DNA of 64,000 nucleotides from Rusavskia elegans. Taxonomy: Eukaryota > Ascomycota > Lecanoromycetes > Teloschistales > Teloschistaceae. Positions 52,981-62,251 of this stretch are shown in pieces (positions within the stretch are counted from its first letter, which is position 1; the number at the start of each line of letters is the position of its first letter). The translations under genes and the position numbers were made by a program. Where the stretch lies: contig SAUG01000169.1 of assembly GCA_011316305.1 (NCBI GenBank), forward strand, positions 31,680 through 95,679, read 5' to 3'. Under the pieces are notes generated by a model. It saw only the letters and a list, made by a program, of their open reading frames with translations. It made no database searches and was not told where the DNA came from.

Positions 52981-55296
52981 AGATAATTTATTTTTTCTAG
53001 ACTATTACTTTTCGATTTATATAACTAGTTAAATAATTTAATATTTTTTTCTATATTTTTATCTTTATCTTCTTTTATATTTTTATTGTTATACGCTCCC
53101 GCTTCCTCCTCTATATCTTTATCCTGACTATTAAGATTAATACTTCTAGCTAAACCTTTATTATCTCTAAATTTTATATTATTTTATATAGAAAAGTATC
53201 TTTCTACTATCTAATCCTTTTTATTAACTTTAATAATATTATCGCTATTTTTAACCTCTTTTCTATAGGAAGATTTAATATACTTATTAGCCGTATTCCC
53301 GATATAACTAAATTCTTTAGTAAATACCGTCTATTTCTCTAGAAGGTCTAGAGTTCCAGCGGACTGAAATTCTTAGAAGCCGGTATATTAAATTATTTGT
53401 TATTAGATAAAATTAACGATTAAAGCTATATACTTTATTAAAATTATTCTATTCAGACCGTTAACAGCGATATTAGACTAGAGAAAGTATTAGAAATAAA
53501 AATTTCTATACTAGATAGTTCTATTTATATTCGATATATTATTCTAATATATTATTTCACTTTATTCCAATTTTATATATTCGATAATTATTATGTTTTC
53601 CGTATTTTCTATAAAAGCTTTAGTACGTAGATTGTTTTTATAGTATAATACTATATATAGATCAATATTTAAAATAGTATATATTATTTTATTATATTAC
53701 TATAGATCTTTTTCTCGATTCTATAGTCTATTTCCTAATTTCTAGTATTTTATTCTAATACGGCCCTCGTCTTTATATCTATACTTTTCTAGAAATCTAC
53801 TTTTTTAAATTTCTTAAAGTATTTATATATTATAATATAGTCCGTACTCTGCTTTTTATAGAGTTTATATTCGGTATTAGACTACTTTTTACCGCGTTTA
53901 CGGTTTATAACTAATTTAGATTTCGTAAATAATAGTTTATATTTAGATATAGTAGATAGTATACTGTATAATATAATGGGGTAATATAATTAGTAGTAAT
54001 AGAATTATCTAATAATTCTATAAATTATAGTAGTAGAATTCGCTAGAAGTTTATAGAAGTATACGGGCTCGTTTAAAGCTCTAACCCTCTAACCGTAGTA
54101 TAGCCGACGATTATCTAAATAATCTTACTTTATTTCTAATCTTCTATTTTTTAATAATTAAACTACTATAATAAAATACTAATATACTATATACTATACC
54201 GTAATATACTTTATTCTATTATTAGTCTTTCGTTTCTTTCGTTCGTCGCAGCGTAATATATAGTATATATAAATCTAAATAGAAGTAATATATTAAAATA
54301 ATATAATTAATTATATAATAATACTAAAACTATTCTAGATAAGAAATTAATTCCGTTCTATAGAAATATAGCGAAGACTCGAGAAAGTAGAATCGGGAAA
54401 GATAAAAGAAAAAGTAAAAGAAAATCTTATAGCGCTATAGTACCGATAATATTCCAGGATAATATATTCTAAATAGTCTAGCTAATAATCTTTAAAAAAA
54501 AACGTAAATAAAAGCCTAGAACCGTCGCTTTTCGAGAAATCTATAGATACTAGAAGGGTTTCGAACCTTTTATTTCTAAAATATCTTTCGTTAGACTATA
54601 TCGCGAAATCTTTACCGATATCGCTACCGTAAATATAAATAGGGAGATCGATAGAATATAAAGTATAGTATTAGTAACTCTATAGAATATAATAGAAAGA
54701 TATATAATTACTTTTCTAATAAATAAATATATTATTTTACTATATTACTAAATAATACCGACTATATTTATTTCTAATAGATTATTAACTAGCCGTAATT
54801 TATATTAAGCGTATTACTATTTAGCAGAAGGACGCCTGGTTTATTAAAGGATTAATATAGAATCTGAGGATATAGCCGGAAATATAACGATAGCTAGTTA
54901 ATAATAAGCTTTAAAGGATTAAAAGTTCTAGAGAAAAGATATATATCTATAGAATTATTTAGAAGAAGATAATACTATTTATATAGTATCAGTATATAAG
55001 CTAATATTTATAGGTAACTATTTTATAATCTAGTATTAAATAGAATATATTACTATATTATATTATTATAGTTACTTTCGTATTTAACTATCGAATACGA
55101 TTACGAGTCGAGTCGGGTTAGATTTTCGGATTAGATCTTCGGGTTAAAATCTATAACCCGATCTAAAAATCAGGTTAAAATCTATAATCCGACCCGACCG
55201 CTTAGCGGGTCGAACCCGGGTCGACTTACTAAAATCGGGTCGGGTACCCGACGGTTCGACGGAAACTCGACCCGGACCGGCCAGTCTATTAATATT

Positions 55297-56698
55297 AAGC
55301 TACTATATACTATATCGTAAAGATATATATATAGCGAGCTTTACGGCAAGTCGTATAAACGTTAAAAAAAATAGCCGATAAAGATAATATACTTTCTAGG
55401 TCCGAAAACGCAGATAAAAGAAAAGATAATCTTTAAAAAAATATAGAACCGAGCTAAAGTTTCTAATTACGTATAATCGATAACCGAAAAAAATATATAA
55501 TTAAATAAATTTATAGCCTTTAATTTATATAATAAAGATCTAACCAATAGACGGCTACTAGCTTTTTTCCTTTTAGCTATATTTATTAACGAGGTCTCGG
55601 TTTAGATTATAGAAAGTTTATCCTTATATCTAGATCTATTAGAGTTTTTAATAGTAGTTTAGAAAAGTAAAATTAGAGAACTAAAACCCTTATTACTCTA
55701 TAGAAAATCGGGCTAGATAGCGTTATAGTCTATAATTCGCCTCGATAATAATCGATATAGCCGTAGTAAAATAGGAGAGAGCGATAGGATATTATCGCCC
55801 GTACGGCTTCTAGCTTTTATACCTACTTATTATCTAGAAGATTACAGGATCTAAACCCGTAATAGAAACTCTATACCGACTATAGATTATAATCTATATA
55901 AAAATAAATACGGATATTTACTTTAACGATACTTCTATAAATAGTTACTATATATACCTTCGAATTTCTATCGTATACTTATATAGTATATATAAGGACG
56001 GGCTATATTACTAATATAAAGGCTATAAAATTTACTCGTTTAAATTCTATACAGCTAGAATAAAGTTAGTCGTTTAAAGGGAAGCGGGTTATATATATCT
56101 AAAAAACGACTTATTTATATAAAAATAGTGTTAAATTCTTACGAGTATATAATCTAGATAAATCGGCTAAAATTACCGAAGTATCCTATTTAAATTTTAA
56201 TATTTTAATATCGGAAACTGTTAGAAAAGGTAATACTTTCTAAAATAAATTAATAGAACTACTAATATAAGCGATACTTTTTTTAATACGTATAATTTAT
56301 AGTTTCTATTACTATATAAAGATAGTAATTAATTTTAAAAATAATAATTACTGCTTTATTTATTTACTTTCTACTATTTTATAAAGACTTTATAATAGTT
56401 CTAATCGTCTTCGGATTAGGTACGGTATACTATAATATTTATTATTACTATTATTAGAGTAGATAATTAGTAATATTATTAAAGGAAAAGCTTCGAGAAT
56501 TAAAAAGTTTAAAGTTATAGTAGTCGATAACGAGCTTCTGCTAATATATTTATTTACTGCTATATAAATTATTCGAAGGTAAACTTTTATACCTCGCTCT
56601 ACTTTATTTATTATTATTAATTATAGTTTTATTTCTATTATTATTTAGCTTCAGAAAATATTTACTTCCCCCTGCGTCTTATTTAGGAAGAGAAAAAT
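55297..56698 (+). other. 3' internal region of element B, after pol
   Basis: Together with 42,700-43,284 this is about 2 kb between the end of pol and the 3' LTR of element B. I found no recognisable domain in either strand, and stops are frequent. It ends in the purine tract before the LTR. Confidence 0.45.
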
Positions 56699-56913
56699 AT
56701 AGTAGTCAGAATACTAAACTATCTAAACGGTTTAAAATATTGTAGAATATATATCTGGTTATATATAGTTATATATAAATTCGGATACTAACTAATCCGA
56801 TTACGAATTATAAAAACGAATATAGAAGCGGATATAAATCTAGTATAGAGATACTTATATATATAAATATCTTATTTCTCTATAGTTATAAGAAATCAGC
56901 TTGAAATTTTACA
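56699..56913 (+). repeat. 3' LTR of element B
   Basis: It shares TAGTAGTCAGAATACT and the GGATACTAACTAATCCG core with the 5' copy and ends AAATTTTACA, directly before the GAATT duplication. Confidence 0.82.
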
Positions 56914-57240
56914 GAATTAAATAGAATATTTTATTATTTTATATTACCTATAATTACTTTCGTATTTAATTATCGAATATATTTACAAATCGGATCGAAT
57001 TAGATTTTTAAATTAGATTTTTAAATTAAAGTCTATAACCCGATCTATAAATCGGATTAAAATTTGTAATCCGATCCGATTATTTAGTAGATCGAACCCG
57101 GGTTAAATTACTAAAATCGGATCGGATATCTAACGGTTCGACGGAAATTCGATTCGAACCGGCCAATTTATCGTTGTCTTTAATTCTATTAGACGACAGT
57201 TTTTTTTAGCTAGATTATTTTATATTTCTTTTAATTTATA

Positions 57241-57505
57241 GATTCTATTTTTGATTTAAATATAATATTCCGTATATTAGATACTGCTTTTTTTTAAACT
57301 AAATTTTTTTTCGAATATTAATTAACGATAGATTATATCGAAATTTTTTTCGATTTAGAAATTCTATTTCTAATTTAAATATACTATTCCGTATAATAAA
57401 TATTACTTTTTATTTAATTCGAATCTTTCCGAGGTTTTCTAAATGATAATAATATAGCTAAACTATTTCGGTTCTATTTTCGATATAAATATACTATTCG
57501 AAATA
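57241..57505 (+). repeat. Degenerate tandem repeat, about 2.3 units of 110-119 bp
   Basis: Related segments start at 57,241, 57,360 and 57,470. Each has the form ATTCTATTTYTRATTTAAAT followed by ATACTATTCCGTATA. The last unit is partial. Confidence 0.55.
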
Positions 57506-57875
57506 TCTAGCTTTTTAATATTAAATTTCGATATCGCTTTTTTATTAAATAGTATATATCGATGTTTTACGGGCTATAGTAGTCTAAAGTTTTATATCGA
57601 TTTAAAAGACCTAGAGTTTACTATATTTATTAGTTAAATTTGAAAATACTATTATAAATCCGAGTATATAATCAATTAAAATAAATAGATATTTTAGTAT
57701 AGTAGAATAAACTATAGAAATTATTCTATCTATTTAATTAATTAAAAAATAGATAAAAATTTTATATAGAATTTTCATTTTCTAAACTAAACTAGCGCGC
57801 TAAAGCTTTAGTATAGAATATCTAATTTATAACTTTTTAGTATAAACTTTTCACGCGAATCTTTAAAGCGATCCA

Positions 57876-57924
57876 CGCGTTAAAGTTTCGGTATAGATTA
57901 TATAATCTATATTACTTTAACGCG
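57876..57924. repeat. Perfect-arm hairpin (CGCGTTAAAGT ... ACTTTAACGCG)
   Basis: Eleven-base arms at 57,876-57,886 and 57,914-57,924 are perfectly complementary and enclose a second perfect palindrome, ATAGATTATATAATCTAT (57,893-57,910). The arm motif TTAACGCGAG then recurs nearby (57,918-57,953) as TTAACACGAG and TTAACGCGAG. Confidence 0.7.
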
Positions 57925-57964
57925 AGCCTTAACACGAGTTTTAACGCGAGTTTCATTTGAGCTG

Positions 57965-58891
57965 CCGTATATTTTAACAACGAATCTATATATATATATT
58001 TCTATAAACTGCTAGCTAATTCCACTATATATTTCTATAAACATTTAACAATTATATTATAAAAACTCTCTCGAATAATAATTATATTATTGTACTATAT
58101 TATTTACGTTTCTAACTAATATTCTAATATATCTAAACTAAAATTATTATCTATAGAATTTGAATTGATTATAAAATACGAAGATAGTACAATATAATTA
58201 GAATCAAAATATATATTCTATAAATTAGAAATATAGATTATATTGCTATATATAGACGTATTTAAAACTTTAATTAAATCGTATATAAAAGAGTATAGAT
58301 CTAGATATTAAAATTCTTTTAAAAAAAATATTAAAGAAAAATAAACGAATTATAAAATTAATAAAATACTTTATAGTAAAATAATAAAACAATATAAATT
58401 ATACTACGAAACTAAATTTACTAATAAAAATAATTAAAAAGAAACGAAAGAAATAATATTTATCGATTAGATAAAATAGAAACGAAATAAAACAATATAT
58501 TAGAATAGTATATTAAATATTAAAAGTATTCTTTTTTTATATTTTCTCGAGTTTACTATAGATATTAAAAATATAGACGATTTTATTTTAACTAAATATA
58601 TAGTCCTAACTAAAACTACTATCTAATAATAAATAATCTATTATAGCGGTCTTTTCGAATTGAAAATCACTAGAATATTAGAATTTCTAAAAAAAAAGTT
58701 AAAATTTACTAGAAAACTTGGCTATAGTAATAATACGGCTAAAATAGCTATTAAATTTCTATATAAAATGAAAAACGAAAATATTAATAATACCGTCGAA
58801 ATTAATAATAGAAATTGGATAGTAGAAAAATATTCTATTAAATAAAATAATACTAAATTCGAGAATAGTAAAAATTTAGCTAAAAGTATTA
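57965..58891 (-). mobile_element. hAT-like fragment (copy 4), inverted, with surviving 61-codon frame
   Basis: Reversed, this matches the second half of hAT-1 and hAT-3 (for example hAT-1 15,345-16,280). Within it, 58,660-58,845 (+) remains open: 61 codons, starting MKITRILEFLKKKLKF and including NTAKIAIKFLYK. The same protein is recognisable on the minus strand of hAT-1 near 15,400-15,500, so it is the antisense ORF of the hAT family and not a random frame. Element C2 truncates it on the right. Confidence 0.6.
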
Positions 58892-59293
58892 TATTACGTC
58901 TATGATTTTACAGAAATATTTACGTTTATTAATTTAATTAACGGACTAATAGCTTAGTCGAATTAGAATCGCTAGGGCCGTAAGACCGTCTCTATTTAAT
59001 AGGTCGGCTCTATCGGATATATCGGTCTTTTTATTATAAATATCGATTTTTATATCTATTAGATAGCTTCTTTTATTAGTTATTAAAATAATTATTAAAT
59101 ACTTTTCTGTTTTTTTTTATAATTACCTATATAATAAAGACGCTTTATAATATTATAACTGTATTTTTATAATTATATAATACTAGTTATAATAATCTAT
59201 ACTAAAAATTTTTTATTATTTAGTAGTTCGAATTATATCTATAGCTATAGCTAGGCTTGAACGTAATATTTTCTAATATATAGGGATATTATA
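58892..59293 (+). repeat. 5' LTR of C2
   Basis: About 402 bp, matching the C1 LTRs, including GGTCGGCTCTATCGGATATA and CTATTAGATAGCTT. It ends GGGATATTATA. Confidence 0.85.
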
Positions 59294-61841
59294 CTTTAAT
59301 AATTTACTATATTTATCTCGATATTCTGCTCTATAGATCGAATCGATACTATTAAAATAGTAATATCTAATATCTATAAAAAAGAAAGAAAATTTTTAAA
59401 ATAATAGTTTATTTAAATAAATATATATTTTTTATTATATACGAACTAGTTTCTAAATAAAATAAAAAAAGTTCTATTTATAATAATATATTTAGAAAAA
59501 ACAGCCTTTAATTAGATATAGCTTTATTTAGAAGATTATTTTAATAACTCGGAGAATTAAAGAAAAAATAAAATAATTTAAATCTTTTATAACTTTAATA
59601 ATCTAATTATAGCTATAAAAGAAACCTTCGGAGATAATAATAAAGATAGAATAATAAAAAGAAATCTAATAGTTCTAAAGTAGTAGAAATCGATAGCTAT
59701 CTATACTATTTAATTTAAAATATTAGTTTTTAAAATAGACTAGAAAGATTTAGTTCTAAAAGTTTATTTCTATAAAGGATTATATAATAGAATTAAAGAA
59801 GTTATAGTAGTAATCGAAGAATTAAACTCGCTAGTAGTATAAATTAAGCTAGCGATAAAAATTAAAACTAAATAATATAAATAATAACTAGATAAATAGA
59901 CGTTTAATAAAATAGGACCCGCAAAAAAATAATCTAAAGGAAATTTAATTAAGTTTAATACTATTAAAAATAAAAAGTTACGGATTAAAACTTATTATTT
60001 ATATAGAAAGATAGGATATTTTAAAAAAAATTACCTAATTAAAAAAATAATAGAAATAATCGAATATTAGTTCGAGGTAATAGAGAAATTATCTAAAGGA
60101 AAAGTAAAAAAAATATATAACTAAAAGTTAGATAGCTTGCTATAATAATAATTACCTTATCTATCTATCGAATAAAAAAAGATTAAAATAATATTCTATA
60201 GAATTAAAAAAAATAAAAAAGGTAAAAAAAATAACTATAGAAATTAAACTATATAAAACGAAAAAGTATTTTACTATAATATTTAAAGTTAAAATCGAAA
60301 GTTATTAAATAATAGCATTTATAAATTAAAAAAAAAGAGAATAAAATAATAAAAATACTATAGAAATAAATTAATAAATATATCTAGAAATATTTTTAGT
60401 AGAAAAACAGAATTATAGAAATAGAAATTAAAATAAAAAACAGACTCGCGGAAACTATAGATTTTAGACTAATTAAAAGCTTAAAATAATATATTATTCT
60501 AGAAATCGAATAGAAAGAGTTAATTTTAGAAACGCTAATATAGAAAAATACTATAAAAAAAGGAATAGAACTATAAATAATATACCTCTTTACGTATAAA
60601 AATATTTTATATAAAGAACACGATATTATATTTAGTATAAATTATAAATAGATCTAAAATTAAAATAAAAAGTTTAAAAAAAAAGAGAAATATAAAAAAT
60701 AAAAACCTAGAAAGAATATTATTATCTATTATAATAACTAGCGATAATATATAATAAAAGATAAAAAGTAATCGAAGAACTAAAAATAGATTATTATAAA
60801 AATATCTATTATAGTATAGTAAAAGAAATAGAATAAATCGAATACGATTCTATCTAAAAATAGATTTTAAATATAGTAAAAGAAACGCCTGACTTTATAT
60901 TAAATATTTAACTAATAAAAAAAACTCGGCTAGTTTCTATTTTTATTATTATATTATAAAATAGTAGTTAAAGAAAAGAAGTTAGCGGATATTTTAGAGA
61001 ATCTAGATATAATTTATAAAATCGATATCTATTTAGAAACTACCGGGAAATAATAATAGTTTAAAGTAATTTTTTACTAGATATTTTTTTAAACGTTAGA
61101 TATTTCCGATAGTTAAAAAAAGTTAAATTCTTTTAAAAATCTATTAAAATTATCCGAATCGAATATTAGAATAGATTTAATAGATATCTTTTACGCCGTT
61201 AGTATAAATTATCGATCAAATTAAAAGAAATAGAATTATTAATTTTATTAAACCTGGATAAAATATATTATTTTTAGATAATAAAATTATACTTTTTTAT
61301 TTTAAAAGCTTTAAAGTACTAAATAAAATAAATTTACTTTATAAATAAATAATATAGATTTAACTTATAGTAAATAAATTATTATAAATTTTCTTTAAAC
61401 GAAAATATAATAATTAAATCTTATTATTTTTATTCGAGTATTCGGATATAATATCTTTAATTACGGTATAAAATTTAGTCTTTTCTACTTTAAAACGTAT
61501 CTTTATATTTAAATTAATAGATATAAATATAGAAAAAAGGTCCAAGATCGTAAAAATTCCTTTAGATATAAAAATATAGTAAGGTCTCTATAATCTTATA
61601 TATTTTCTATAAATATCGGTATTCGGAAAAACTTTATAAATCTTAGATAAATCGCGAAAATAATAACTATAAAAAAAGGATATAACTTCCTTTCGACGCT
61701 AAATATATTAGTAAAGCCGAAAATATAAAACTCGACGACGTATAACAGAGTTTTAATAAAAAAAAAAGAAAACGAAATAATCGGATTTATATCCTTTAGA
61801 TAAAATACGCTAGATAAAAAGCGTTATAGAGGGAGCCGTAT
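58892..61841 (+). mobile_element. Family C LTR element copy C2, lacking its 3' LTR
   Basis: The 5' LTR is 58,892-59,293 (starts TATTACGTCTATGATT). The interior aligns along its length with C1, including the gag-like region near 60,130 (LDSLLxxxLPYLSIE-like, heavily mutated). At 61,839, where the 3' LTR should start after the purine tract AGAGGGAG, only TAT remains before an LTR in the opposite orientation. Confidence 0.8.
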
Positions 61842-62251
61842 TATAACGTCTCTATATATTAAAAGGCGTTATACTCGAGTCTAGCTACAGCCGTAGACGT
61901 AGTTCGAGCTATTAAATAGTAAGGAAACTCTAGTATAGATTATTATAACTAGTCCCGTATAGCTATAAAGATAAGATTATAATATTACGAGATATTTTCG
62001 TTATAAAGGCAATTAAAAAGAGAATAACTAAAGGTATTTAGTAATTATATTAACGACTAACGAAAGAAGAAAACTATAGGAGTAATAAATAATATATTTC
62101 TTAAAAATAGCCGATAAAACCGATAGATAACCGTCTATCAAATGCTTTTATTAGGAAGATCGACTATAGCGGCTATAGACGGCAATAGATAATTAGGTTC
62201 GTTTATCTAGCTAGTCTTTTAGAATACCTTTATAGAATGGTAGATATAATA
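61842..62251 (-). repeat. Inverted family C LTR at the C2/C3 junction
   Basis: A 410-bp LTR in reverse orientation: it starts TATAACGTCTCTATATATT, passes CTCGAGTCTAGCTACAGCC and ends GGTAGATATAATA. It matches the reverse complement of the C1 LTRs and is followed directly by reversed C interior sequence, so it is read as the 3' LTR of C3. Confidence 0.82.

Larger units (their letters stand above)
46272..52985 (-). mobile_element. Chromovirus 2: full-length Ty3/gypsy element, inverted, with TSD
   Basis: The element lies at 46,277-52,980 (6,704 bp), with the perfect 5-bp duplication AGATA (46,272-46,276 and 52,981-52,985). It is the same internal family as chromovirus 1 read on the minus strand: the zinc knuckle near 51,590-51,640 and the RT box near 49,490 are recognisable as reverse complements. 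Its LTRs belong to the other subfamily (about 491 bp). It lies inside hAT-3. Confidence 0.92.
43285..55296 (+). mobile_element. hAT-like DNA transposon copy 3 (hAT-3) with perfect 8-bp TSD
   Basis: The element occupies 43,293-55,288. The left terminus TAAATTGGCC and the inverse of the right terminus (TAGACTGGCC) differ only by RIP-type changes. The perfect 8-bp duplication TTAATATT flanks it (43,285-43,292 and 55,289-55,296), the size expected for hAT elements. Without the nested chromovirus 2 it is about 5.3 kb. It is inserted in element B. Confidence 0.9.
37486..56918 (+). mobile_element. Element B: second Ty3/gypsy family, carrying hAT-3 inside
   Basis: Direct repeats of about 205-215 bp at 37,491-37,694 and 56,699-56,913 are its LTRs, sharing CTAAACGGTTTAAA and GGATACTAACTAATCCG. 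The 5-bp duplication GAATT flanks it (37,486-37,490 and 56,914-56,918). A purine tract AGGAAGAGAAAAATA precedes the 3' LTR. Removing hAT-3 leaves about 7.4 kb. The short LTRs and RT show that it is a different family from the chromoviruses. It interrupts hAT-2 near that element's right end. Confidence 0.85.
27160..57170 (+). mobile_element. hAT-like DNA transposon copy 2 (hAT-2), split by five insertions
   Basis: The left terminus TAGATTGACTGTCGG and the right terminus GGCCAATTTA are inverted and equal to the hAT-3 terminus TAGACTGGCC once RIP-type changes are allowed. Subtracting insert D, element C1, two solo LTRs and element B leaves about 5.4 kb, matching hAT-1 and hAT-3. Own segments: 27,160-27,580, 28,470-30,152, 33,512-34,867, 35,360-35,639, about 36,110-37,490 and 56,914-57,170. 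The 8-bp flanks (CGTTTTTT and TCGTTGTC) are at best an imperfect duplication. Confidence 0.8.
57171..57964. other. AT-rich unassigned sequence right of hAT-2
   Basis: It contains a degenerate tandem repeat (57,241-57,505) and a long hairpin (57,876-57,924), but no coding signal. CA and TG dinucleotides are somewhat commoner than in the nearby transposons. Confidence 0.45.
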
